Shown here in pieces: positions 1 to 9,026 of a stretch of DNA of 64,000 nt (its first letter is position 1; the number at the start of each line of letters is the position of its first letter). The stretch is taken from positions 1-64,000 of the forward strand of contig NZ_JAHGAW010000014.1 in assembly GCF_018603885.1 (NCBI RefSeq), read 5' to 3'. Under the pieces are notes generated by a model. It did not search any database. It saw only the letters and a program-made list of their open reading frames with translations, and was not told the origin of the DNA. The translations under genes and the position numbers were made by a program. Source of the stretch: Sphingobium nicotianae. GTDB lineage: Bacteria > Pseudomonadota > Alphaproteobacteria > Sphingomonadales > Sphingomonadaceae.

Positions 1-1202
1 AGCGCTGCCTTCAGATCCTCGACGAGGTCGGTGCGCTCCCATGAGAAGAAGTCGCCCTCGGGCTTGCGGCCGAAATGGCCGTAGGCGGCGGTCTTCCTGT
101 AGATCGGCTTGTTGAGGCCGAGATGGGTGCGGATGCCGCGCGGGGTGAGGCCGCCCAGCTTCTCGATGCTCTGGATCGCCTGCTCGATCTTGTCGTCGCC
201 CACCGTGCCGGTGCCATGCGTGTCGACATAGAGCGAGAGCGGCTTGGAGACGCCGATCGCATAAGCGAGCTGGATGGTGCAGCGCTTGGCCAGGCCCGCC
301 GCCACGATGTTCTTGGCGAGGTAGCGCGAGATATACGCCGCCGAGCGGTCGACCTTGGTCGGGTCCTTGCCCGAGAAGGCACCGCCGCCATGCGGGGCCG
401 CGCCGCCATAGGTGTCGACGATGATCTTGCGGCCGGTCAGGCCCGCGTCGCCGTCCGGTCCGCCAATCTCGAAGCTGCCGGTCGGGTTGATGTGATAGAC
501 CGTCTCGTCGCCGAGCAGCGCCGCCGGCATCACGTCGGCCACCACCTTCTTCACATAGGCGTGCAGCTGCGCTTCCTTCTCGCCCTCGTCATAGCCCGGC
601 GCATGCTGGGTCGAGACCACGATCGCGGTCGCCGCCACCGGCACCCCGTTCTCGAAGCGCAAGGTCACCTGGCTCTTGGTGTCCGGCTCCAGGAACGGCG
701 CCGCGCCAGAGTGGCGATCCGCCGCCATCTGCTCCAGGATCTTGTGGCTGTAATAGAGGGTCGCCGGCATCAGGTCCGGCGTCTCGTCGCAGGCGAAGCC
801 GAACATGATGCCCTGGTCGCCCGCGCCCTCGTCCTTGTTGCCAGAGGCATCCACGCCCTGGGCGATATGCGCCGACTGCGCGTGCAGATGGTTCTGGAAG
901 CTCAAGGTCCGCCAGTGAAAACCGTCCTGCTCGTAGCCGATCTCCTTGACCGTGTTGCGCACGGTCTTCTCGATCTCCTCCAGCGCCCCGTCGACCCAGC
1001 CGCCATTCTCGTACACGCCCTTGCACCGGATCTCCCCGGCAAGAACCACAAGCTGCGTCGTCGTCAGCGTCTCGCACCCGATCCGCGCCTCAGGATCCTT
1101 CGACAGGAACAAGTCCACAATCGCGTCCGATATCTGATCCGACACCTTGTCCGGATGACCCTCCGACACCGACTCCGACGTGAACAAATAACTACTGCGC
1201 AT
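1..1202 (-). CDS. metK: S-adenosylmethionine synthetase (3' end outside window)
   Basis: Makes S-adenosylmethionine from methionine and ATP in the cytoplasm. The N-terminus carries the MetK signature [18 protein letters not shown] (about residues 12-29). [12 protein letters not shown] (about 120-131) and GGGAFSGKD (about 265-273) also match the family. About 400 codons are present and the frame is still open at base 1, so only a few C-terminal residues should be missing. The ATG at 1202 starts [11 protein letters not shown], the usual MetK beginning. A methyltransferase gene lies 58 bp upstream on the same strand and may be co-transcribed. I saw no SAM or SAH riboswitch consensus in the 58 bp leader. 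Confidence 0.97.
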   Translation of the reverse strand, partial: MRSSYLFTSESVSEGHPDKVSDQISDAIVDLFLSKDPEARIGCETLTTTQLVVLAGEIRCKGVYENGGWVDGALEEIEKTVRNTVKEIGYEQDGFHWRTLSFQNHLHAQSAHIAQGVDASGNKDEGAGDQGIMFGFACDETPDLMPATLYYSHKILEQMAADRHSGAAPFLEPDTKSQVTLRFENGVPVAATAIVVSTQHAPGYDEGEKEAQLHAYVKKVVADVMPAALLGDETVYHINPTGSFEIGGPDGDAGLTGRKIIVDTYGGAAPHGGGAFSGKDPTKVDRSAAYISRYLAKNIVAAGLAKRCTIQLAYAIGVSKPLSLYVDTHGTGTVGDDKIEQAIQSIEKLGGLTPRGIRTHLGLNKPIYRKTAAYGHFGRKPEGDFFSWERTDLVEDLKAA

Positions 1203-1260
1203 GGGATGCCTCTCTTTTTGATTGGGTGGTTGGCTGTGATGGAAAAATCTTGCGGAGCGC

Positions 1261-2460
1261 CTAGCGTGTCCGCTCGATGATGTAGCTCTCGTCGTTGAAC
1301 CAGAGCTCGCCATTCTTGCGGAGGACGGAGCGGGTGGCGTCGAGATAATTGCTGTTGCTCATCGCCTCGGCGAGGCGCTCGTCGTCGATCTGCGCCACAT
1401 AAGTGGCGGCGTTCCAGGCGGCGAGCAGAGTCGAGGTGCCGATCGACGCGCTCTCGCTATCGATCTCGTCGGGCAAGGTGTGCATCTCGTAACGGAACAG
1501 GGCCTCGCGATTAGGGAGCGGGTCGAAGCGATATTTGGCGGCATCCGCGCCCATGGCATCGCGCGTCGCATCGAGCAGTTCGCGGCGCGAGGTGGTGAAG
1601 GGATCTTCCTCCGGCCAGATCTTCTGGACGATCTCGATGCCCGGATCATTGCCTGCGGAATGGATGCCGAGCAGTCGGCCACCGACGCCGAGCGCCTTGG
1701 CGAGCGGCGCCAGCACGCGCCTGGCCTTGAAGCTGGTCGCGGCGCGCAGGCGGAAAGGCTGGCTCGCGAGAATGAGGTCGTAATTCGCGACCGGCTGGCC
1801 CTGCTTGGGAATGACCTGGTCGAGCAGGAACTTGCAGTCCTCGCGATAGAGGATGACGGTGGTCGGCGTCTCGGGGATCATGCTGCCCGTCTTCTCGCTG
1901 ACCTTGGTCTTCCATTTTTCGGCGAGGAATGGCTGAAGCTCGAGGATCTGCCGCTCGAACTCGGCGGTCGTCGTGCCCTTCAGCGCGACTTCCTTCCAGA
2001 CCATGTTCTTGGCCGCTTCCGGATTGGCCGGGTGCAGCCAGGGCGCGTCGGAATAAGAGATGTTGGTGAAGGCGAATACCATCTCGGGATGTTCGAGGAA
2101 GCGATCCGGCATCTTGTCGAGCGTGAGGCGCACATCCTCGAGGCTGATCTCCTTGCCCGCGATGAAGAAGGGGAAGCGCTCGAACTTGCGGTGCAGGGCG
2201 CGCAGGACGCGGGCCAACACAGTACCATCGCCCATTCCCGCGTCGAAGAAGCGCACTGAAGGGGGCCGTGGCGTGAGCGATTCAATTTCCTTGTGGACAC
2301 GTTCGGACACCACCCACTTCTCCGAGCAGGTGTTCACGAACATCAGATATTTCTGGCGATTGTCGTAGAAGCGGAAGTTCTTCTCCGGCTCGTCCGTCGC
2401 TGCGGCGGCCGGCGGTGGCGCGCTCTTGGCCGGCGCGAGTGTCTGTTCGGTCGAAGCCAT
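1261..2460 (-). CDS. SAM-dependent methyltransferase-like protein of unknown substrate
   Basis: About 399 residues. A low-complexity Ala/Pro-rich N-terminus (about 1-25) is followed by a class I methyltransferase fold with the SAM-binding glycine motif [11 protein letters not shown] (about 71-81). No signal peptide or membrane segment is seen. ATG 2460 is preferred over the in-frame TTG at 2469, because GAGGAG and GAGAGG lie just upstream. It sits immediately upstream of metK on the same strand, so a role tied to SAM supply is reasonable, but the substrate cannot be read from the sequence. I do not recognise a named family. Confidence 0.75.
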   Translation of the reverse strand: MASTEQTLAPAKSAPPPAAAATDEPEKNFRFYDNRQKYLMFVNTCSEKWVVSERVHKEIESLTPRPPSVRFFDAGMGDGTVLARVLRALHRKFERFPFFIAGKEISLEDVRLTLDKMPDRFLEHPEMVFAFTNISYSDAPWLHPANPEAAKNMVWKEVALKGTTTAEFERQILELQPFLAEKWKTKVSEKTGSMIPETPTTVILYREDCKFLLDQVIPKQGQPVANYDLILASQPFRLRAATSFKARRVLAPLAKALGVGGRLLGIHSAGNDPGIEIVQKIWPEEDPFTTSRRELLDATRDAMGADAAKYRFDPLPNREALFRYEMHTLPDEIDSESASIGTSTLLAAWNAATYVAQIDDERLAEAMSNSNYLDATRSVLRKNGELWFNDESYIIERTR

Positions 2461-2766
2461 ACCTCTCAAAACTCCTCATCCTCGGCTCGCCCGGTTCGGC
2501 AGCCCAACTCCATTGGATGCAGGGAAGACATTTTGCGGTCCTGTCGGTAAACCACATTCGGTCCCACCGGCCGCAGGTGGGCGGATGCCCATTGCGGGAA
2601 ATATCTGGTTTTCCTGTGAATAGCGCGCTTTGCGAAGCGTTAGGACGAGGTGACATTTCTCGATTTCCTTCCGGCGACTCGCAAGCGTCGCTATGCGCAT
2701 AATCACCTTTCTTTCGGTGCCTCCCTCGATAGAGTGGCGACACATCCGCAAAGGAGGAGAGGGGAC
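2461..2766. other. Divergent intergenic region between methyltransferase and sugar transporter
   Basis: 306 bp between two divergent genes, so it must hold both promoters. A small hairpin CCCACC/GGTGGG (2563-2568 and 2576-2581, 7-nt loop) lies in the leader of the minus-strand methyltransferase. A strong Shine-Dalgarno AAGGAGG starts at 2751, before the GTG of the transporter. No riboswitch or repeat family was recognised. Confidence 0.5.
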
Positions 2767-4062
2767 GTGGCGCTCAACCCATCCATTTCGAGCAGTTCCG
2801 ACCCCGCCGTGATCGATCCTGCGGGCGCGCATGTCGACGTGCCGGAACTGCGCCTGTTCGTCTTTGGCCTCTTCTTCGTCTTCGGTGGTATCACGAGCCT
2901 GAACGACGTCATCATTCCCAAGCTCAAGGAGCTGTTTACCCTCAATTATTTCCAGGCGATGACGATCCAGTCGGCCTTCTTCGCCGCCTATTTCTTCATC
3001 TCCATTCCCGGCGCGGCGATCGTTCGCAAAGTCGGCTATATGCGGGGCGCCGTGGTCGGGCTGGTCACGATGATGGCGGGCTGTCTGCTGTTCATTCCGG
3101 CCTCGTCGAGCGCGCGCTTCGGCCTGTTTCTCATCGCCCTGTTCGTACTGGCAAGCGGCATCACGATCGTGCAGGTGGTCGCCAATCCGCTGATCTCGCT
3201 GCTTGGCCCGGCACGCTCGGCGTCCAGCCGGCTCACCTTCGCGCAGGCATTCAATTCGCTGGGGACCACGATCTTTCCCTATGTCGGCTCGCTGCTGATC
3301 CTCGGCGGCCTCGCCGCCGTCTCGGCGAGCCAGCTCTCGGGCGCGACACTTGAAGCCTATCGTACGCAGGAGACGCGCGCGGTAGTGCATGCCTATCTCG
3401 GGCTGGCCGTGGCGCTCGGGGTCGTGGCGACGATGGTGTGGCTCTACCGCAACCGCCTTCCCGAGGAGACGCGCGGGCAGGGGTCGATCCTGCGCAGCTT
3501 CGATCTTCTCGGGCGACCGCGCTTCGGCTTCGGCGCGGCCTGCATTTTCCTTTATGTCGGCGCGGAGGTGTCGATCGGTTCGCTGATCGTCGCCTATCTC
3601 ATGCAGTCGCATGTGCTGGGCCTGGCCGAGCAGGCGGCCGGCAAGCTCATCCCGCTCTACTGGGGTGGTGCTCTGGTCGGCCGGTTCATCGGCTCGGGCG
3701 TGCTGCGGCTGGTCAATCCGGGCAAGGTGCTGATGGGCGTGGCGCTGGGCGCGATCTGTCTGCTGGCGCTTTCCGCCGGGAGCAACGGGGCGGTGGCGGG
3801 TTATGGCCTGCTTGCGGTTGGCCTCATGAATGCGATCATGTTCCCGACCATCTTCAGTCTCGCCAGCGAAGGGCTCGGCGTCCGAGCGGCGGAAGGGTCC
3901 GGCGTGATCTGCGTGGCGATCGTGGGCGGCGCCGTGGTGCCGCCGCTGACCGGCTCGCTGGCCGATCTGAGCGGCAGCCTGAGCACTGCGCTGGCGCTGC
4001 CGGCGCTCTGCTATGCGGTGATCTCGCTATACGGGCTGTGGTGCGCGCGGCGGGCGCGGTAG
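2767..4062 (+). CDS. FHS-family sugar:proton symporter (MFS, FucP-like)
   Basis: About 431 residues with roughly twelve hydrophobic segments, an inner-membrane sugar importer of the major facilitator superfamily. The first segment FVFGLFFVFGGITSLND and the following ALFVLASGITIVQVVANPLISLLGP are typical of the fucose/glucose/galactose symporter (FHS) group. The chosen start is GTG 2767, which has AAGGAGG about 10 bp upstream. An in-frame ATG at 2650 would add a basic, non-membrane extension with no ribosome site. The gene stands alone with no sugar catabolic genes nearby, so the substrate (L-fucose, glucose, galactose or another hexose) is open. Confidence 0.88.
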   Translation: MALNPSISSSSDPAVIDPAGAHVDVPELRLFVFGLFFVFGGITSLNDVIIPKLKELFTLNYFQAMTIQSAFFAAYFFISIPGAAIVRKVGYMRGAVVGLVTMMAGCLLFIPASSSARFGLFLIALFVLASGITIVQVVANPLISLLGPARSASSRLTFAQAFNSLGTTIFPYVGSLLILGGLAAVSASQLSGATLEAYRTQETRAVVHAYLGLAVALGVVATMVWLYRNRLPEETRGQGSILRSFDLLGRPRFGFGAACIFLYVGAEVSIGSLIVAYLMQSHVLGLAEQAAGKLIPLYWGGALVGRFIGSGVLRLVNPGKVLMGVALGAICLLALSAGSNGAVAGYGLLAVGLMNAIMFPTIFSLASEGLGVRAAEGSGVICVAIVGGAVVPPLTGSLADLSGSLSTALALPALCYAVISLYGLWCARRAR

Positions 4063-4187
4063 GCTGTCCCATTGTGGCGCAAGGCGGCGGTGGAACAGCG
4101 TGTAAAAGTTTGTAACCATGCGTCCAATCGCATGACGACTCCCTATTTCCGGCCTAGATCGACAGATGAGGGGGCGTGGGAGCGAAG

Positions 4188-4871
4188 ATGCGCATCGCAA
4201 TTGTGGACGACGACGAAAGTTCGATCGAATTCGTGACCCAGGTGCTTGCTCAAGGCGGCCACAAGATCGTTGCCTTCCCACGCAGTCGGGACGTGCCCAA
4301 TGCCTTGCGCCGCGAGACATTCGATTTGCTGATCCTCGACTGGAACATGCCCGACATGTCCGGAATGGACATTGTGGCGTGGGCGCGAGTGAACCTGCCC
4401 ACCTGCCCACCGGTGATCATGCTCACCAGCCGATCGGACAAGGACGATGTCGCCGCGGCGCTCAACGCCGGCGCCGACGATTTCATCGTCAAGCCCGAGT
4501 CGGCCAATGTCATCGCCGCGCGGGTCGAGGCGCTGCTGCGGCGGACGAGCGCACAACCGGTCGACAGCCGCGTCGAGGCCCATGGTCCCTACGTCTTTGA
4601 CCGGCTTGAGGAAACCGTTACACTGAATGGCGAGCAGGTCGTGCTCACCTCCAAGGAGTTCGCGCTTGCCCGGCTGTTCTTCGCCAATCTCCACAAGCCC
4701 TTGTCGCGGCGCTACCTGATGGAGGCGGTCTGGAAGTCCGTTGCCGAGCTTTCGACGCGGACGCTGGACATGCATGTCTCGCGAATCCGCGCCAAGCTGC
4801 AGCTGCGCTCGGACAATGGCTACCGGCTGCAGACCGTGTTCGGATATGGCTATCGACTCGAAAGCTTCTGA
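4188..4871 (+). CDS. OmpR/PhoB-type response regulator
   Basis: 227 residues. The receiver domain (about 1-115) has the acidic pair in VDDDESS, the phospho-acceptor Asp in LLILDWNMPDMSG (about residue 50) and the conserved Lys in FIVKPES. A C-terminal winged-helix domain (about 130-227) ends in DNGYRLQTVFGYGYRLES, the standard OmpR-family wing. It is the first gene of a tight set: the next starts 2 bp after its stop, and a sensor kinase follows. The three are probably one transduction unit. ATG 4188 has a purine-rich GGGAGCG site; a GTG at 4176 is the alternative start. Confidence 0.92.
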   Translation: MRIAIVDDDESSIEFVTQVLAQGGHKIVAFPRSRDVPNALRRETFDLLILDWNMPDMSGMDIVAWARVNLPTCPPVIMLTSRSDKDDVAAALNAGADDFIVKPESANVIAARVEALLRRTSAQPVDSRVEAHGPYVFDRLEETVTLNGEQVVLTSKEFALARLFFANLHKPLSRRYLMEAVWKSVAELSTRTLDMHVSRIRAKLQLRSDNGYRLQTVFGYGYRLESF

Positions 4872-4873
4872 AA

Positions 4874-6211
4874 TTGCGTAGCGCGGCGACCTTGCTGGCT
4901 GCCATTGCCGCGCTGCTCTTCGCGCCGGAAGCCCTGGCTCAGAAGGCGCCGTCGGTTCTCAAGCCGAAGCCGGACATGTTCGCCTATACGATGCAGAAAG
5001 GCGACAATCTCTACACGTTGGCTGGCCGCTATTTCCTGCATCTGTCCGATTATCGTGCGGTGCAGGGGCTCAACCGGATCGCCAATCCGCGCCGCATACC
5101 GGTCGGCAAGGTCATCGGCATTCCGGTCCGGCTGCTGCGTGTGGAGCTGCTCAGCGCCCGACTGGTCGCCGCGCGCGGCGATGTGCGGGCCTGGAACGGC
5201 GCGCGGATATTGCCCGTGAGCACGGGCATGGCCCTGCCGATCGGTACGGCGGTGGAGACCGGCGCCAACGGCTTCCTGACGATCGAGCTCCCCAATGGCT
5301 CGCGCACGACGCTGCCGACACGCAGCCGGATCGTGATCCGGCAGCTCCGCCGTTTCCTGCTCGGCGGCGCGATCGACTACGACCTCGAAGTGGGGGCCGG
5401 CAAGGCGGAGACCGAGGCGACCCCGCTCGGTCCAGGCAAGGGCGACCTGCGCGTGCGGACGCCGCGGGCAGTCTCGGCGGTTCGCGGCACGCGTTTCCGC
5501 GTGGGATATGACGGCGAGCAGACCAGTGCGGAAGTGCTGGAAGGCGTTGTCGGCGTGGGTGCGGGCAACGATCCGAGCGAGGCGGTCGAGGCGGGCTTCG
5601 GCGCGCGGATCGCATCCAACGGCCAGATCAGGGAGGAGGCGCTGCTGCCGCCGGTCGACCTTGTCGATCCCGGCAAGGTGCAGATCGACGACGAGGTCGA
5701 TCTCCAGCTGAATGCCGTCGCGGAGGCGTCGGCCTATCATGTCCAGATCGGCAAGGACGCGGGCTTCGTCGATGTCGTTGCCGATCTGCTGGTCGTCCAG
5801 CCGGACGCGCGTTTTGCCAACATTGCCAACGGCAACTGGTTCGTCCGCGCGACGGCCATCTCGCAATCCGGCCTGGAAGGTCTCTATCAGACCTATTCGA
5901 TGAAGCGGCGGCTGACCGGCCTCAGCGCGTCGGCGGAGGGCTCGTCCGACACCCTGCGCTTCCGCTGGAATGGTGCGGGGGAGGGGTGGCGCGTCTATCG
6001 CTTCCAGATGATGCGCGCGGATCCCGCGACCTTGCCGATCGTCGACGAAGGCGGGCTCGGTAATGAAGGCCTGGAACTGCACCATTTCGAGCCAGGCATT
6101 TATTATTGGCGCGTGGGCGTGCGGCAATTCGCGATGGAGGGATCGCAGGTCGAGATGACCGAGAAGTGGCTGCCCTTCGAGAAGCTGATCGTCGCGCCAC
6201 AGGGCAAATAG
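4874..6211 (+). CDS. Secreted LysM-FecR domain protein
   Basis: 445 residues. The start appears to be TTG 4874, 2 bp after the regulator stop; no other start in this frame gives a signal peptide. The N-terminus (LLAAIAALLFAPEALA, cleavage near residue 22) looks exported. A LysM-like peptidoglycan-binding region follows (about 35-90, YTMQKGDNLYTLAGRYF). Next is a FecR domain (about 110-240, including TPRAVSAVRGTRFRVGYDG). The C-terminal half contains repeated beta-rich, Ig-like segments. It lies between a response regulator and a CHASE2 histidine kinase, so it is probably a periplasmic, wall-associated partner of that kinase. The signal sensed is unknown. Confidence 0.85.
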   Translation: MRSAATLLAAIAALLFAPEALAQKAPSVLKPKPDMFAYTMQKGDNLYTLAGRYFLHLSDYRAVQGLNRIANPRRIPVGKVIGIPVRLLRVELLSARLVAARGDVRAWNGARILPVSTGMALPIGTAVETGANGFLTIELPNGSRTTLPTRSRIVIRQLRRFLLGGAIDYDLEVGAGKAETEATPLGPGKGDLRVRTPRAVSAVRGTRFRVGYDGEQTSAEVLEGVVGVGAGNDPSEAVEAGFGARIASNGQIREEALLPPVDLVDPGKVQIDDEVDLQLNAVAEASAYHVQIGKDAGFVDVVADLLVVQPDARFANIANGNWFVRATAISQSGLEGLYQTYSMKRRLTGLSASAEGSSDTLRFRWNGAGEGWRVYRFQMMRADPATLPIVDEGGLGNEGLELHHFEPGIYYWRVGVRQFAMEGSQVEMTEKWLPFEKLIVAPQGK

Positions 6212-6214
6212 GCA

Positions 6215-8374
6215 TTGCTGTACCGTCGCCTCGCGGTCGAATGGCTGTTGGTGCTGCTGGCTGCCAGCCTATTCGTCGGTTGGGCCGCGCTCGGCGGGTG
6301 GACGCGCGCGCTCGACAACCGGTTCTATGATCTGGCCGCCAGCTGGGCGGCCGGGACACCCGATGACCGCATCCTGATCGTCGAGATCGATGACCGGAGC
6401 CTGCGCGATCTGGGCCGCTGGCCTTGGCCGCGCAATGTCCACGGAGCCCTGCTGGAGCGGCTTGCGGCGGCGCGGCCGCGCGCGATCGGCTATGATGTGT
6501 TGCTGCTCGAGCCATCGGAGGACGATCGTGCCGTCGCGGCAGCGATGCAGCGCGCAGGGCCGGTGCTGCTGCCCGCGCTGGTGTTGCGCGATCGCCGAAC
6601 GGACGAGGTGACGCGGCCGACGCCCGTGCTGGACGGCGCGGCTGCGGGCATCGGTATCGCGGAGGTCATTCAGGACGAGGACGGCGTGGTCCGTACCGCC
6701 GACACGGAAACACCGGTCAACGGCCGCGCGTTTCCTCAGATGACGGCGATGCTGGCCCGCTACGCGCAGCCGGATCTGCAACTGCCGAAAGCCCAGCCTT
6801 TCCTTCTGCCCATGGCGCACGGCAAGGCCTTCCGCCGCGTGTCCTTCTCCAGCGTGGCCAGGGGCGAGGTGCCGGCGGCCTTCATCCGCGACAAGCTCGT
6901 CCTCGTCGGCGCCACGGCGGACGGCATGGGCGACATTTATCCGGTGCCGAGCGGGGCGGGCGGGCTTATGGCGGGAGTGCAGATCCAGGCCAATCTGCTC
7001 AACGCGCTCCTGACCGGCCGGACGATCGGCCAGGTGCCGGCCGCGATACTAGCGCTGTTCTCCTTGCTGCCCGTCTGGCTGCTGCTGGTGGCTTTCCTGC
7101 GCCTGCGGCCGGCGGTGAATCTGCGGCTGTCACTGGTCGCGATCGCCGGGATCATGGCCTTAAGCCTTGCGCTCGTGCCGTTGGCGCACCTCTGGCTGCC
7201 GCCGGGCGCGGCGCTGCTCGGCATCATTCTCGTCCATATGCTCTGGGGCTGGCGGCGGCTGGCGGCGATGAGCCAGTTTTTCGGGCAGCAGGCGGCGGCC
7301 CTGCAGGCGGAGCCCGGCATCGTCGCACGCCCGATGCGGCGTGAGACCATGTCCGATCCGGTCGCGCATGAGGCCCGGCAATTGCAGGAGATTATCGGCC
7401 AGCTGCGCACGCTGCGACAGTTCACCGCCGATGTGGTCGAGCGCCTGCCGGACGCCACATTGGTCATCGACGAGCGCGAAACGATCGTGCTGGCGAATGC
7501 TGGGGCGAACCGGCTGTTCGGCGGGAGCGCGCAGGGGCAGACGCTGGCCGTATTCGTCACCCATCTGTGTACGAGCGCAATCCGCGACGGCAATCGGATC
7601 AGTTGCCCGGGTGGCGAGACCCTGATCATGACGGATGCGCCGTTGGTTGGCGGCGGGCGGATCGTACGCTTCGCCGACATGACCGACCTCCAGCGCGCGA
7701 CCGACGAGCGCGAGGAAGTGCTGCAGTTTCTGACCCATGATCTGCGCTCGCCCCATGCCGCGATCCTTACCTTGCTCGAAACACGCGCGCTTGTGGATGG
7801 CAGGGAAATCGCGCCTTCGCTGGTCGAGCGCATCCGCAGGCATGCGGGCCACGGACTGCGCCTCGCCGACGATTTCGTCCAACTCGCGCGGGCGCGCCGG
7901 CGGCCGATCGAGCCACAGCCGGTCGACCTGTGCGACGTCGCGCGCGAGGCGGTCGATATGGTTTGGCCACGCTCGGTCGAGCGCGCGATCCGCATCGATA
8001 ACGGCTCCGATCAGGGCGAGATTTGGGTGATGGGCGATCACGCGATGCTGCTGCGCGCGACCGTCAATCTGCTCGACAATGCTGTCAAGTTCGCGCCAGA
8101 GGGCGCTCACGTCGACATCGCCGTCGTGGGCTCGGGCGACCGGGCCCGGCTCATCGTGTCCGGCCCGGGTCCGGAGATGCCGCCCGGCAGGGCTGAGCGC
8201 CCCTTCGCGCTTTATGCCGAGGGACGCGATGTCGGCGGCCGCGTCAGCATTGGCTTGGGGCTTGCCTTCGTTCAGGCAACGGCCACCCGCCATGGCGGCA
8301 CCGCGGCCTATCATCACGAGCCCGGCTATGGTGCGACCTTCTCGATCATGTTGCCTCGGGCAGATGAGGATTGA
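6215..8374 (+). CDS. CHASE2-domain sensor histidine kinase
   Basis: 719 residues, TTG start 3 bp after the preceding stop. One N-terminal membrane segment is followed by an extracytoplasmic CHASE2 domain (about 30-270, with ILIVEIDDRSLRDLGRWPWPR). Three closely spaced membrane segments follow (about 275-345), then a PAS-like region (about 410-500). The H-box LTHDLRSPHAAILTL contains the phospho-accepting His (about 509). The ATPase domain has the N-box LLDNAVKFAPEGA and the G2-like GRVSIGLGLAFVQ. The G1 box reads IVSGPGP, with Val at about 648 where an adenine-contacting Asp is expected. It is the likely partner of the regulator at 4188. Confidence 0.9.
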   Translation: MLYRRLAVEWLLVLLAASLFVGWAALGGWTRALDNRFYDLAASWAAGTPDDRILIVEIDDRSLRDLGRWPWPRNVHGALLERLAAARPRAIGYDVLLLEPSEDDRAVAAAMQRAGPVLLPALVLRDRRTDEVTRPTPVLDGAAAGIGIAEVIQDEDGVVRTADTETPVNGRAFPQMTAMLARYAQPDLQLPKAQPFLLPMAHGKAFRRVSFSSVARGEVPAAFIRDKLVLVGATADGMGDIYPVPSGAGGLMAGVQIQANLLNALLTGRTIGQVPAAILALFSLLPVWLLLVAFLRLRPAVNLRLSLVAIAGIMALSLALVPLAHLWLPPGAALLGIILVHMLWGWRRLAAMSQFFGQQAAALQAEPGIVARPMRRETMSDPVAHEARQLQEIIGQLRTLRQFTADVVERLPDATLVIDERETIVLANAGANRLFGGSAQGQTLAVFVTHLCTSAIRDGNRISCPGGETLIMTDAPLVGGGRIVRFADMTDLQRATDEREEVLQFLTHDLRSPHAAILTLLETRALVDGREIAPSLVERIRRHAGHGLRLADDFVQLARARRRPIEPQPVDLCDVAREAVDMVWPRSVERAIRIDNGSDQGEIWVMGDHAMLLRATVNLLDNAVKFAPEGAHVDIAVVGSGDRARLIVSGPGPEMPPGRAERPFALYAEGRDVGGRVSIGLGLAFVQATATRHGGTAAYHHEPGYGATFSIMLPRADED

Positions 8375-8406
8375 ACCCGCGCGCCGGCTGGTTCCACGGC
8401 CCGGCG

Positions 8407-8979
8407 CTAATCCCTGGCGCGCCGCCCGCCGGTCTCGCTCGACGATCCCTTGGTGAGGGCTGTCACGGCCTTATCGGCGAGATTTTCGATGCTCGCATCG
8501 ATCGCGGCTCTGCAATGATGTTCCTCGGCCCAGGCGCGGGTGACAGGCAGATCGCTGGCGGGGCCGTAATAGGTCAGGACGAGGCGGTAGGTGCGCTCCT
8601 TGCAGGATTGCAGGAATCGTTTGCCCTTGGCTGCCGACAACTCAGCGCCCCCGATCACCGCGATGCCCGTCGAGGCAGGGCGGTCGGTGATGCCGATCTC
8701 CAGGCGCGCGGCGGCATCTGGTGCCAAGACGTAGCCATGCTTTCCGAGCGCCGCGATCACCGCATCCTGCGCCCTCGCGGCGATGGCAGGGCCATCGGGA
8801 CCGATGCCGATGATCGTCACGGCCTGCCCAGCGGCGAGCGGTGCGCCGGCAGCGCCTGCGTTCAGATGGACGTGACTGGTGCAGGACGCCGTCATGGTCA
8901 GGATCGATGCGCAGATCAGGCGGGGGACGACGGGACGCAGGATTGCGGGCGATCTGTTCCGGGAAGCTGGTGCGCGCAT
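8407..8979 (-). CDS. Putative lipoprotein of unknown function (DUF4136-like)
   Basis: 190 residues. An N-terminal hydrophobic stretch ends in TMTASC (Cys about residue 33), a plausible lipoprotein cleavage site. The mature part resembles small envelope lipoproteins of the DUF4136 type (GKRFLQSCKERTYRLVLTYYGPAS), but that assignment is tentative. The frame stays open upstream to about 9411. ATG 8979 is chosen because it gives the signal sequence and avoids a long overlap with the next gene. It converges on the CHASE2 kinase. No partner or pathway can be inferred. Confidence 0.7.
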   Translation of the reverse strand: MRAPASRNRSPAILRPVVPRLICASILTMTASCTSHVHLNAGAAGAPLAAGQAVTIIGIGPDGPAIAARAQDAVIAALGKHGYVLAPDAAARLEIGITDRPASTGIAVIGGAELSAAKGKRFLQSCKERTYRLVLTYYGPASDLPVTRAWAEEHHCRAAIDASIENLADKAVTALTKGSSSETGGRRARD

Positions 8980-9026
8980 CGTATCATCCTCATGCCAGAC
9001 CGAGCGGTCCGAGCACAAGCGTAGGA

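Noticed and set aside
1203-1260. Possible SAM or SAH riboswitch before metK
   Set aside because: The 58-bp leader does not match the SAM-II, SAM/SAH or SAH riboswitch consensus as I know them; the longer leader of the upstream methyltransferase also showed no match.
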